Assembly (NCBI RefSeq): GCF_000719335.1
Contig: NZ_JOGB01000031.1
Location: forward strand, 1 to 64,000
Length of the DNA stretch: 64,000 nt
Direction of reading: 5' to 3'
DNA from: Streptomyces sp. NRRL S-87
GTDB taxonomy: Bacteria > Actinomycetota > Actinomycetes > Streptomycetales > Streptomycetaceae
In this document: in pieces, positions 1 through 8,714 of the stretch
Position numbering within the stretch: position 1 is the first letter of the stretch
How the letters are laid out: each line of letters opens with the position of its first letter
Made by a program: the position numbers and the translations under genes
Notes under the pieces: generated by a model
The model's database searches: none
What the model was told of the DNA's origin: nothing
Seen by the model: only the letters and a program-made list of their open reading frames with translations

Positions 1-100
1 AGCTAGAGCCGGCCCTTCGGGCCGGAGGCCCTGCGCTTCGCTTCGGGCCTTGTTCGGCTTGCGCTTCGCTCCAGCCGAACGGTCTGCGAAGCAGGCCGGG

Positions 101-223
101 GTGACCCCGTTTCACGGGGTCCGGGCCCTCGGCCCGTTGGGCTGGTCCGCTTCGCTCCCCCGCCCGGGCCCTTCCGGCTTCGCCTCCAGGACCAGCCCGC
201 TTCGCGGGCGCTGGCAGCAGCAC
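101..223 (+). repeat. Long direct repeat, copy 1
   Basis: This 123-base stretch begins GTGACCCCGTTTC and ends near CTGGCAGCAGC. It reappears with scattered substitutions and small indels at 530-652, in the same orientation. Both copies contain the same ordered set of TTC-centred palindromes, so the unit was duplicated as a block. Confidence 0.65.
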
Positions 224-529
224 CCCGCGCCTCGTTCGGGTCCGGCCGAGGCGCGGGGTACGGACACGCCCCCCAAGCGCTGCGCGCTTGGCAGGGAAGC
301 CTCCTCGCTTCGCTCGGAGGCCGGCCCCTTCGGGGCCGGTGCGCCCTGCGCTTCGCTCCGGGCGTGGGCCCTTCGGGCCTGGCTCCTTCCGCTTCGCTCC
401 AGGAGCTGCCTGGCTTCGCCAGGCTGATGCTGGCAGCAGGACTCCGGCCCGAAGGGGCGGAGTCCTGCGCTTCGGGCGGTTCGGGTCTCCGCTTCGCTCC
501 GTCCCGAACGGCCCGCTGCGCGGGCCTGG

Positions 530-652
530 GTGACCCCGTTTCGCGGGGTCCGGGCCTTCGGCCGGTTGGGCGTCCGCTTCGCTCCCGCCCTTTCAGTCCT
601 TCCGGCTTCGCCTCCAGGACCGCAGCCCGCTTCGCGGGCAGCTGGCGGCAGC
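530..652 (+). repeat. Long direct repeat, copy 2
   Basis: Second copy of the 123-base unit found at 101-223. The last codons of the ankyrin-repeat gene read on the minus strand through it, so the repeat now supplies that protein's arginine-rich C-terminus. Confidence 0.65.
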
Positions 653-1030
653 GGGGGTGATCCGGTCTATCAGGCGGTAGGCGATGTCGTGACCGTAGAA
701 GTCGGCCAGGTCCACCGCGCTCATCCGCCCCGGGGGTTGCGGTCTCGGATTGGCCCCGTAGGCCAGAAGGATCGCCGTGAGCCGACTGTCGATGGGGGTC
801 CCCGATTGAAGTGCCGCGTCCCCTTCCAGGTCAATGGCATGCTCGAGCAGGGTCATCCCGCAGCACACCTCGTTGACGTCCGCGCCTTCGTCGAGGAGGC
901 GGGTCAGCTTGGCATAGTCGCTGGACTCGACCGCCTGGTGGGCGGGCGTCCAAGGGTTCTCGACCACTGGCGTCTCCTCCACTTCCCGCTGCTGGTCGTC
1001 AGTCGTGTGCTCGGACGCCGACCCTAGCAT
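593..1030 (-). CDS. Ankyrin-repeat domain protein
   Basis: A 145-residue protein with ankyrin-type helices. The segment WTPAHQAVESSDYAKLTRLL is followed by the typical turn DEGADVNE, then TLLEHAIDLE, then TAILLAYGANPR and VDLADFYGHDIAYRLI. That is about two to three ankyrin units, a protein-protein interaction fold. No signal peptide is seen, so it is probably cytosolic. The ATG at 1030 is the first sensible start. The last 20 or so residues are arginine/serine-rich and encoded by the palindrome array, so the natural stop was probably lost. It is divergent from the gene at 1097, with 66 bases between starts. Its partner is unknown. Confidence 0.65.
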   Translation of the reverse strand: MLGSASEHTTDDQQREVEETPVVENPWTPAHQAVESSDYAKLTRLLDEGADVNEVCCGMTLLEHAIDLEGDAALQSGTPIDSRLTAILLAYGANPRPQPPGRMSAVDLADFYGHDIAYRLIDRITPAAASCPRSGLRSWRRSRKD

Positions 1031-1096
1031 GATGCAGCATGTACCATTGGAGAAATAGCACCACATCCTCCAGGTGCATCGAGTGAGGTTTCGCGG

Positions 1097-1660
1097 ATGC
1101 CTGTCTACGAATACCATCCGGATGAATTGGCGTGGTCTACCGTGGTCAGGCGGGCCACCGGACTCACTCTGAGTGAGGTGGAGGAACAGCTCCGGGCTGC
1201 CCAGGATCGCGAGGACCTGGCGCGCGCTGCACCCCAGGAGCCGCGGAAGCCGTCCGAGCTGGACATCGCCTCGTGTCAGAGACTCGAATGGGCCCGGACC
1301 GAGCACCTCATGACGCAGCAGCGGATGGCCGTGTACTCCCCTGACGAGGACCGTCGAGTCGCCCGCCGGGAAGAGCAGCGTGCGCAGCGTAAGGCTGTCG
1401 AGGCTGCCTGGAGCCAACAGTCCGATGGCGGGCTGCCGGTGGAAGTACGGCGGCATCGCATCTACCGGATCACCGCCCGACCGACCACGGCCCCCGCGGG
1501 CGAAGAAGCCCTGGTCCGCCACATCTTCGCAGCCTCTACCGGCGCGGCCGTCGAGCACGCCCGGGCCATGTTCGGCCGGCCCGGGGGTATCTGCCAGGAC
1601 CGCGAGTACCGGATCATTTCCGTCGAGCAGGTCCTTCCCGAACCGGGGGAATTCTTTTGA
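1097..1660 (+). CDS. Conserved-looking hypothetical protein coupled to helicase
   Basis: A 187-residue protein that I do not recognise. It begins MPVYEYHPDELAW, has a charged, probably helical middle (about residues 30-110, rich in Glu, Arg and Gln) and ends in a more beta-like part with VRRHRIYRITARP and REYRIISVEQVLPEP. There is no signal peptide or membrane segment. Its TGA stop overlaps the TTG start of the downstream helicase (TTGA), which implies translational coupling and a shared function. It may be a helicase partner or nucleic-acid adaptor, but that rests on position alone. Confidence 0.6.
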   Translation: MPVYEYHPDELAWSTVVRRATGLTLSEVEEQLRAAQDREDLARAAPQEPRKPSELDIASCQRLEWARTEHLMTQQRMAVYSPDEDRRVARREEQRAQRKAVEAAWSQQSDGGLPVEVRRHRIYRITARPTTAPAGEEALVRHIFAASTGAAVEHARAMFGRPGGICQDREYRIISVEQVLPEPGEFF

Positions 1661-4317
1661 TCCAGCTCCGAGAACACCAGCTGGCCCAGAAATCCGCGTT
1701 TCGAAAGTGGGTCGGATTTCCTGCAAAGCTATCTGTGCCCCCGCAGGGGGCCCGGGGGACGATCGTGTCCGCGACCGGCTCGGGCAAGACGATCACGGCC
1801 GCCGCGAGTGCGCTGGAGTGCTTCCCGGGCGGCCGGATCCTCGTCACCGTCCCCACCCTGGACCTCCTCGCGCAGACCGCCCAGGCTTGGCGCCTGGTTG
1901 GCCACCGGGCCCCGATGGTCGCCGTCTGCTCGCTGGAGAACGACCCGGTCCTTAACGAGCTCGGGGTGCGCACCACCACCAACCCGATCCAGCTCGCGCT
2001 TTGGGCCGGGCGCGGGCCGGTCGTCGTGTTCGCCACGTACGCCTCCCTGGTGGACCGCGAGGACCTCGACGCACCCGAGGGCCAGCGGAAGGTCCGCGGG
2101 CCGTTGGAGGCCGCTCTGGCGGGCGGGGAGCGGCTCTACGGGCAGCAGATGGCGGGCTTCGACCTCGCCATCGTCGACGAGGCGCACGGCACCGCCGGTG
2201 ACCTCGGACGCCCCTGGGCCGCCATCCACGACAACACCCGGATCCCGGCGGACTTCCGGCTCTACCTGACCGCGACCCCGCGCATCCTGGCCGCCGCCGC
2301 GCCTCAGAAGGGCGCGGCGGGCCAGGAGCCGGAGATCGCGAGCATGGCCGATGACCCGGACGGCACCTACGGCGCCTGGCTGGCCGAGTTGGGGCTGTCG
2401 GAAGCGATCGAGCGGGGGATCCTCGCCGGGTTCGAGATCGACGTCCTGGAGATCCGCGACCCCTCCCCCGTCCTGGGCGAGTCCGAGGAAGCGCAGCGGG
2501 GCCGGCGCCTGGCGCTGCTGCAGACGGCGCTCCTGGAGCACGCCGCGGCGTACAACCTGCGTACGGTCATGACCTTCCACCAGAAGGTCGAGGAGGCCGC
2601 CGCGTTCGCGGAGAAGCTGCCCGAGACCGCCGCCGAGCTGTACGTCACCGACGCCTCCGACGCCGATCTGGCGGCCGCGGAGCAGCTCCCCGCGTCGTCG
2701 ATCGAGGCGGAGTTCTACGAGCTGGAAGCCGGCCGCCACGTCCCGCCGGACCGGGTGTGGTCAGCGTGGCTGTGCGGAGACCACCTCGTCACCGAGCGCC
2801 GCGAGGTCCTGCGCCAGTTCGCCAACGGCATCGACGCCAACAACCGGCGCGTACACCGCGCATTCCTCGCGTCCGTCCGTGTCCTTGGCGAGGGCGTCGA
2901 CATCACCGGCGAGCGCGGGGTCGAGGCCATCTGCTTCGCCGACACCCGCGGCTCCCAAGTCGAGATCGTCCAGAACATCGGCCGCGCCCTCCGCCTCAAC
3001 CCCGACGGCTCCACAAAGGTCGCCCGGATCATCGTGCCGGTCTTCCTAGAGCCCGGCGAGGACCCGACCGACATGGTCGCCAGCGCCAGCTTCCGCCCCC
3101 TTGCAGCGGTCCTCCAGGGCCTCCGCAGTCACGATGAACGCCTCGTCGAGCAGCTCGCCTCCCGCGCCCTGACGAGCGGCAAGCGCAAGGTCCATATCCG
3201 GCGCGACGAGAACGGACAGATCATCGGCGCCGGCAGGGAGAGCGAGGACCAGCAAGACGACACCGACGCGGCCGCCGAATCGGCGCTGCTGCACTTCTCC
3301 TCGCCCCGGGACGCCGCCACCATCACCGCGTTCCTGCGCACCCGCGTCTACCGACCCGAATCCCTGGTCTGGCTGCAGGGCTACCAAGCCCTGCTGCGGT
3401 GGCGGGCCGAGAACGACATCACCGGCCTGCACTCCGTCCCCTACGACACCGAGACCGAGGTCGGCATCACCAAGACGTTCCCCCTCGGCCGCTGGGTCCA
3501 CCAACAGCGCAAAGCCCTACGCACCGGGGAACTCGAAGACCGGCGCAAGACGCTGCTGGACGCCCCCCAGGCCGGCATGGTCTGGGAACCCGGTGAAGAG
3601 GCGTGGGAGGCCAAGCTCGCCGCGCTCCGCTCGTTCCGGCGGGCGACCGGCCACCTCGCACCCCGACAGGACGCCAAATGGGGCGAAGACGACCAGATGG
3701 TCCCCATCGGCCAGCACATGGCCAACCTCCGCCGCAAGGGCCCCAAGAACGGCCTAGGCAAGGACCCGGACCGGGCCGCGGAACGCGCGGCGCAGCTGAC
3801 CGCGATCGACAAGGACTGGAACTGCCCCTGGCCACTCGACTGGCAACGCCACTACCGCGTCCTGGCCGACCTCGTCGACGCCGACGGACAACTGCCCGAC
3901 ATCGCCCCCGGCGTGCTGTGGGACGGCGACGACATCGGACGCTGGCTCCAGCAGCAGAAACAGCCAGCCACCTGGGCACGGCTCCTGCCCGAGCAACAGG
4001 CAAGGCTGACCGCGCTGGGCGTACAACCCGACCAGACGCCCCCTCCCGCCCCCGTGGCCGGTCGTGGCGCGAAGGGGGCGGGCAAGGCGCATCAGGCGTT
4101 CCAGCGCGGCCTGACAGCCCTCACCCAGTGGGTAGAACGGGAAGGCCCCCACCGACCCGTCCCACGCACCCACGGCGAAGAGATCACGGTCGAAGGCGAA
4201 GCGGAGCCAGTAGTGGTGAAACTGGGCGTATGGATCACCAACACCAAAACCCGACACAACAACCTCGACCAGAAGCAGCTGGGCGCACTCCAGGAGCTAG
4301 GCATCGACTGGGCATGA
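1657..4317 (+). CDS. SF2 DEAD/DEAH-box helicase with helicase-associated repeats
   Basis: An 886-residue superfamily 2 ATP-dependent helicase. Walker A is ATGSGKT at residues 39-45, the DEAH box lies at 174-177, motif III-like LTATPRI follows, and the arginine-finger motif QNIGRALRLNPDG starts at Q439. The C-terminal third (from about 600) holds tryptophan-rich helicase-associated modules such as WEAKLAALRSFRRATGHLAP, a domain common in large actinobacterial helicases on plasmids and chromosome arms. The TTG start at 1657 overlaps the upstream stop. It probably translocates on nucleic acid. Whether it serves replication, conjugation or defence cannot be told from sequence, and no nuclease domain was seen. 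Confidence 0.85.
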   Translation: MIQLREHQLAQKSAFRKWVGFPAKLSVPPQGARGTIVSATGSGKTITAAASALECFPGGRILVTVPTLDLLAQTAQAWRLVGHRAPMVAVCSLENDPVLNELGVRTTTNPIQLALWAGRGPVVVFATYASLVDREDLDAPEGQRKVRGPLEAALAGGERLYGQQMAGFDLAIVDEAHGTAGDLGRPWAAIHDNTRIPADFRLYLTATPRILAAAAPQKGAAGQEPEIASMADDPDGTYGAWLAELGLSEAIERGILAGFEIDVLEIRDPSPVLGESEEAQRGRRLALLQTALLEHAAAYNLRTVMTFHQKVEEAAAFAEKLPETAAELYVTDASDADLAAAEQLPASSIEAEFYELEAGRHVPPDRVWSAWLCGDHLVTERREVLRQFANGIDANNRRVHRAFLASVRVLGEGVDITGERGVEAICFADTRGSQVEIVQNIGRALRLNPDGSTKVARIIVPVFLEPGEDPTDMVASASFRPLAAVLQGLRSHDERLVEQLASRALTSGKRKVHIRRDENGQIIGAGRESEDQQDDTDAAAESALLHFSSPRDAATITAFLRTRVYRPESLVWLQGYQALLRWRAENDITGLHSVPYDTETEVGITKTFPLGRWVHQQRKALRTGELEDRRKTLLDAPQAGMVWEPGEEAWEAKLAALRSFRRATGHLAPRQDAKWGEDDQMVPIGQHMANLRRKGPKNGLGKDPDRAAERAAQLTAIDKDWNCPWPLDWQRHYRVLADLVDADGQLPDIAPGVLWDGDDIGRWLQQQKQPATWARLLPEQQARLTALGVQPDQTPPPAPVAGRGAKGAGKAHQAFQRGLTALTQWVEREGPHRPVPRTHGEEITVEGEAEPVVVKLGVWITNTKTRHNNLDQKQLGALQELGIDWA

Positions 4318-4781
4318 GACAGTTCGGCGCAAAAGCCGGAGAGCATGAGACCTCGGGGGCTTGTGCCAGTAGACGCCGGTCTTGATGGTCTTGGCGCCGC
4401 AAGAGGCGAGCAGGACCACGGCCAGCACCTGGCGGCATGGTGCCGCCTCGGCACGCAGTCCTCGGCCAGAGGCTACCCATGGACATGCCCTGAATCTGCC
4501 GCGGAAGACCGCACCTCACTCCGTCACGCATCGTCCTCGCCCGTACCTAGGTCCGTCCCATCCGGCAAGGGCGATGCAAGTGCCATGTGGGGGCACAGAT
4601 GGGAGCAGAGGGCGCGTGCACATGGCCAGCGCATGTGCAGTGCGCGGGTCTGTGTGCCGTGTGCCCCCGGCGCTTCGGTTCGACGTGCGCCCTCGGTTTG
4701 GTGTTTCACGCCGGCCGGGCAGGTTCGGCACAGGTCGCTGACATCGCGGCTGGGTGAGCGGACAGAAAGGGGCTGAAGGTC
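4318..4781. other. Intergenic region before the terpene cluster
   Basis: No convincing gene: short frames on both strands lack codon bias and recognisable motifs. The last 20 bases carry the purine-rich ribosome-binding sequence GAAAGGGG that serves the GTG start at 4782. The cluster promoter should lie here, but I cannot place -35 and -10 boxes with confidence. Confidence 0.5.
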
Positions 4782-5894
4782 GTGGTCTCGCCGGGTTTAT
4801 CAACCGTGCCAGCTGTGGCCGCGGTGCCAGGACAAGCATCTGCGGACGGAGTGCCTGCCGCGGTCGACGCCCTGTTGGACGCGTTCCTGCGGGAGAAGTC
4901 GGCGGCCGCTGCCGCCGACGGCCTGCCGGCGGAGGTTGTCCGGGTGCTGCGGGATTTCCTCCGAAGTGGAGGGAAACGGGTCCGGCCCACGTTGTGTGTG
5001 CTGGGCTGGCAGGCCGCAGGCGGAGGCGTCACACGGGGCACGGTCGTCCAGGTGGCGGCCAGCCTGGAGATGTTCCACGCCTTCGCCTTGATCCACGACG
5101 ACTTGATGGACCGCTCCGACCTGCGCCGTGGCAGACCCACCGTCCACCGCGCCCTGGCGGCCCTCTACCGCCACACGGGGCGTACCCATGAGGAAGCGGA
5201 TCGGCTCGGCGGTGCAGGGGCTCTCCTCGTGGGGGACGTGGCTCTCGCCTGGGCGGGTGAACTCCTCCACTCCGCCCGCCTGCCTTCCCGTCGGCTCCTC
5301 GCGGCACTGGCACGGACGGACAGGATGCGCACGGAGGTGATGTACGGGCAGTACCTCGACCTCGTCTCGACGGGCCGGCCGGGCCCGGGCACCACCACAC
5401 CGCTGAAGGTCGTCCGCCTCAAGACCGCCGGCTACACCTTCGAGCACCCCCTGCTGCTCGGGGCCGAACTCGCCGGTGCCGACAGTGGCCTCCTCGGCGC
5501 CCTCACGGCCTACGGCCGTGCCGCCGGGGAAGCCTTCCAGCTCCGCGACGACCTGCTGGGCGTGTTCGGCCGGCCTGACGTCACGGGAAAGCCTAACCTC
5601 GACGACCTGCGGGAGGGGAAGCACACCCTGCTCCTCAGCCTGGCCTACCGCACCGCCGACCCCGCCCACCTGCGAGTGCTCCGCCGGTACGTCGGCGACC
5701 CAGGCCTGGACGAGAACGGAGCGGAACGCCTACGGGAAGTGCTGCGCAGCACCGGTGCGCAGGAAGCGGTGGAACAACAGGTCGCGAGCCGGTCACGGGA
5801 GGCCGTCCAGGCGCTTCAAGACGTCCCTTTGCCGCGCCTTGTGGCCGAGCGGCTGAAGGACTTCGTCCAGACCTTGTCCGTCAGGACCTCCTGA
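4782..5894 (+). CDS. Polyprenyl (probably geranylgeranyl) diphosphate synthase
   Basis: A 370-residue trans-isoprenyl diphosphate synthase that condenses isopentenyl diphosphate onto allylic diphosphates. The first aspartate motif DDLMD is at residues 106-110, followed by RRGRPTVHR; upstream is the substrate-binding GGKRVRP. The second motif reads RDDLLGVFG, with Asp256-Asp257, the form usual in actinobacterial synthases. Chain length (C15 or C20) cannot be fixed by eye. GTG at 4782 is chosen because GAAAGGGG lies about ten bases upstream. It is the first gene of a four-gene + strand cluster and should supply substrate for the terpene synthase at 7573. Confidence 0.9.
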   Translation: MVSPGLSTVPAVAAVPGQASADGVPAAVDALLDAFLREKSAAAAADGLPAEVVRVLRDFLRSGGKRVRPTLCVLGWQAAGGGVTRGTVVQVAASLEMFHAFALIHDDLMDRSDLRRGRPTVHRALAALYRHTGRTHEEADRLGGAGALLVGDVALAWAGELLHSARLPSRRLLAALARTDRMRTEVMYGQYLDLVSTGRPGPGTTTPLKVVRLKTAGYTFEHPLLLGAELAGADSGLLGALTAYGRAAGEAFQLRDDLLGVFGRPDVTGKPNLDDLREGKHTLLLSLAYRTADPAHLRVLRRYVGDPGLDENGAERLREVLRSTGAQEAVEQQVASRSREAVQALQDVPLPRLVAERLKDFVQTLSVRTS

Positions 5895-6164
5895 TGCGGG
5901 GTGCGCGAGCGCCTTCGGCGGCGGGAGGCCGGCCGACCGCGCCCGAGACGGTCCCATGCGGCGGCACCGCCCACGCTCGGTTGCGGTTTCGCGACTGGTG
6001 GGCAGCGTTGCGGCACTCGAAGCCGCCCATCGGCGGACCGACACGTCCCTCATCCGGATCGGAGATCGACGCCCCATGACCCGCTCGCACCCGACTCCTC
6101 GCCCGCCGCTGGCACGCAGGACAGGCGCCTGTGGTGCCTGCCGCCGTCGCATGGGGAGGGCACG

Positions 6165-7517
6165 ATGAGCACCGCATCCGTCAAGGGTGGTGTCCCCCTG
6201 GCCGGTGGGGCGCTGCCGGTCCTCGGCCACGGCCTGGCTCTGGCCCGGGACCCGTTCGGATTCCTGTCCTCGCTCCCGGCTTACGGCGAGTTGGTGCGTA
6301 TCCGGCTGGGTCCGCAGGACGTGGTCATGACGTGCGGCCCCGAACTGACCCGGGCGATGCTGCTGGACGACCGGACGTTCGACAAGGGCGGTCCGTTCTA
6401 CGAGCGGGCGCGGGAGGCTTCGGGCGACGGACTGGTGACCTGTCCGCACAGGCTGCACCGACGCCAGCGCCGCCTGTGCCAGCCGGCCTTCCACGAGGTG
6501 CGCTTCCCCGCCTACACGGAGGCGATGGTGGCCTCCGCCGTGGAGCTTGTCTCCTCGTGGCGCGACGGGGAGGTGATCGACGTCAACGACGCTATGGTCA
6601 CCCTCACGATGCGGGCCATGGTCAAGGCCATGTTCGCCACCCAGCTGTCGGCGGAGCTGGACCGCCAGGTGGTGGACGACCTCGCGGTCGCCACCGGCGG
6701 GATCTTCCGCCGCATGCTCACCCCGCCCCGCCTCAGCCGGATACCGACCCCCGGCAACCGGCGTTACAACGCCTCCCAGGCCCGGCTGCGCACCACGGTC
6801 GCCGAGGCGATCACCAGTCGCCGTGCCGACCTCGCCGACCACGGCGGACTGCTGTCGGTACTACTGAGCAGCCAGGACGAGGAAAGCGAGACGGCCTCCG
6901 GTCCTGCCGCTCTGAGCGACACCGAGGTCGCCGAGCAGGTCCTCACCTTCTTCCTCGCTGGCGCGGAGACCACGGCGAACCTGCTGGCGTGGATCGTGTA
7001 CGAGCTGGGACGGGCCCCGGCCCTCCAAGAGCGCCTCCACGCCCAGACCGTCGACGCGCTCGGCGGCCGGCCGCCGTCTTACGACCTGCTGCCCGTGCTG
7101 ACCTCGGCCGACCACGCGACCACGGAAGCCCTACGGATGTACCCGCCGGCCTGGTTCCTGACCCGCACCGCGAGCCGTGACGCCGACCTGGGCGGCGTAC
7201 GGCTGCCCGCCGGAACGACGCTCGGCTACAGCGCCTACCTCATCCACCGGCGGCCTGACCTCTACCCCGACCCCGACCGCTTCGACCCCGACAGGTGGGA
7301 GGGCCGCAAGCCCGACCGCACCGCGTACATCCCTTTCGGCGCCGGAGCCCGCAAGTGCATCGGGGACCGCTTCGCCCACATCCAGGCCGTCCTCTCACTC
7401 GCCGTCATGACCGCCGGATGGCGGTTCGCGCCCGTCACCGACCGCGTCCCGCGCGCCGCGGTCCATGCCACGCTCATGCCCGGCGGCCTGCGGATGCGGG
7501 TCCTCTCACGCACCTGA
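6165..7517 (+). CDS. Cytochrome P450
   Basis: A 450-residue soluble bacterial P450. The I-helix oxygen-activation motif AGAETT includes E268-T269, the K-helix ExxR is E321/R324, and the haem loop FGAGARKCIGDRFA places the thiolate ligand at Cys398. ATG 6165 is preferred over earlier in-frame codons because GGGGAGGG lies just upstream and residues from MSTASVKGG onward match the family N-terminus. It sits between the prenyl synthase and the terpene synthase, so it probably hydroxylates the terpene product. No ferredoxin or reductase is encoded nearby, so electrons must come from elsewhere. The 270 bases upstream show no gene. Confidence 0.93.
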   Translation: MSTASVKGGVPLAGGALPVLGHGLALARDPFGFLSSLPAYGELVRIRLGPQDVVMTCGPELTRAMLLDDRTFDKGGPFYERAREASGDGLVTCPHRLHRRQRRLCQPAFHEVRFPAYTEAMVASAVELVSSWRDGEVIDVNDAMVTLTMRAMVKAMFATQLSAELDRQVVDDLAVATGGIFRRMLTPPRLSRIPTPGNRRYNASQARLRTTVAEAITSRRADLADHGGLLSVLLSSQDEESETASGPAALSDTEVAEQVLTFFLAGAETTANLLAWIVYELGRAPALQERLHAQTVDALGGRPPSYDLLPVLTSADHATTEALRMYPPAWFLTRTASRDADLGGVRLPAGTTLGYSAYLIHRRPDLYPDPDRFDPDRWEGRKPDRTAYIPFGAGARKCIGDRFAHIQAVLSLAVMTAGWRFAPVTDRVPRAAVHATLMPGGLRMRVLSRT

Positions 7518-7572
7518 CAGCGGCAGCCGATCGAGCCGTCCGGTTCCCGTTCCTCCGACGAAGGGCTGCCCC

Positions 7573-8670
7573 ATGCGTTCGCCGTCCCCGTACGACACCG
7601 CTCCGTCGCGCCTCCCCTACGCGGAAGCGGCCGGGCCGCTCCGGCTGTGGGACGGCATGCTGCTGGCCGATCTGACGACGCCCCGGCACGACCTCACCAC
7701 CCGCACCAGGCCCTTCCCCGTGCAGCGGAACTACTTCCACACCACCGCGATCCGCGACAGCGCCCGCTGGCTCGGCGAGACGGTGCCCATGGAGCGGTCC
7801 GAGTACGAACGCCTGCTCCGCGAGGACGTCGGAGGGTTCGTCTCCTGGGTCTACCCCGATGCCGATCCCGCCCAGTTGCGGGCCCTGGCCGACTTCCACC
7901 ACTGGGCGGTCTGGCTCGACGACCTCATGGACCGCAAATCCAGTACGGCCGCGAGCCTGAGCGCGTGCTCGGTCCTCGAGTCCCTCGGCAGCACCGAACT
8001 CGCAGCCTTCGACGACTCCTTTGCCCGCATGCGCGCCCACGGCATGGACGACCGGCATGCCGAAAGGTTCCTGCACGCCATGCATCTGTACGGCGCCTCA
8101 TCACGCAAGGAAGTACAGCCCAGAGAAGGACAGGCGTCCTTCTCCTCCACCGCCGACTACATCGCCAATCGCCGCACTTCCGCAGCGATGCCGGTCTATT
8201 TCGCCCTCATCGCCTGGATCTCCCGCGTCGATTTCTCCGACGACCTCCACCAGCACCCGCTGGTCGTGCACGCGGAGAACTGCTGCAGCGACTACTCCCT
8301 CCTCTACAACGACGCCGGCTCGTTCACCAAGGAGTACCTCGCCGGCCGCACCGAGGGATCCTTCGTGCGCCTCCTCGCCCGCGAACTGGACCTTCCAGTG
8401 CAGGAGACCCTCGACGAGATCGCCGAAATGGCCGCCGCGGCGGCCGACGACCTCGAAGTGGCCTCCGACCTCATCGAAGGCTCCGGCCTGCCCGCAGGAG
8501 AACGCGCTCAGGTCCACCGCTACGCCGACGGGCTGCGGAAGTTCACCGGCGGGGTCAACCACTGGAGCAACCGCACCCCCCGCTACCTGATCGGACAGCG
8601 CTTCACCGACACCCCGTCGACCTCGCGCGCCGGCGACCGCCACGGACTGCGTCCCTTCCCGACCCACTGA
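7573..8670 (+). CDS. Class I terpene synthase
   Basis: A 365-residue terpene cyclase that ionises a prenyl diphosphate. The metal-binding aspartate motif DDLMD is at residues 116-120, preceded by WAVWL. The NSE triad reads NDAGSFTKE from N246 to E254. Near the C-terminus HWSNRTPRYLIG resembles the conserved Arg-Tyr pair. These features define a bacterial class I sesqui- or diterpene synthase of normal length. The start at 7573 follows AAGGGCTGCCCC. It lies 55 bases after the P450 in a presumed operon with the prenyl synthase. The product cannot be predicted by eye, and I do not match it to any named synthase such as geosmin or epi-isozizaene synthase. Confidence 0.9.
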   Translation: MRSPSPYDTAPSRLPYAEAAGPLRLWDGMLLADLTTPRHDLTTRTRPFPVQRNYFHTTAIRDSARWLGETVPMERSEYERLLREDVGGFVSWVYPDADPAQLRALADFHHWAVWLDDLMDRKSSTAASLSACSVLESLGSTELAAFDDSFARMRAHGMDDRHAERFLHAMHLYGASSRKEVQPREGQASFSSTADYIANRRTSAAMPVYFALIAWISRVDFSDDLHQHPLVVHAENCCSDYSLLYNDAGSFTKEYLAGRTEGSFVRLLARELDLPVQETLDEIAEMAAAAADDLEVASDLIEGSGLPAGERAQVHRYADGLRKFTGGVNHWSNRTPRYLIGQRFTDTPSTSRAGDRHGLRPFPTH

Positions 8671-8714
8671 CTCCCGGCCCGAAGCTGCCGGCTCACACCA
8701 AAGGTGGTGTACCC

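Larger units (their letters stand above)
1..660. repeat. Array of short inverted repeats centred on TTC/GAA
   Basis: The first 660 bases are packed with perfect palindromes whose centre is TTC or GAA. Examples are GGCCC-TTC-GGGCC near 11-25, GACCCCGT-TTC-ACGGGGTC near 102-120, GCCCGC-TTC-GCGGGC near 194-210, GGCCCC-TTC-GGGGCC near 321-336, and a longer hairpin at 438-466 whose arms begin AGGACTCCG around a GAA loop. The octamer GCTTCGCT recurs many times. Open frames through this stretch are low-complexity artefacts and are not called. The function is unknown; it could be a structured spacer, a replication or partition element, or a palindrome family spread by duplication. Confidence 0.7.

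Noticed and set aside
50..660. Several open frames in the palindrome array
   Set aside because: Composition follows the repeated TTC palindromes, with no ribosome-binding sites or protein motifs.
4345..4776. Frame between helicase and prenyl synthase
   Set aside because: Cysteine/proline/arginine-rich with no start signal or homology-like motif; treated as intergenic.
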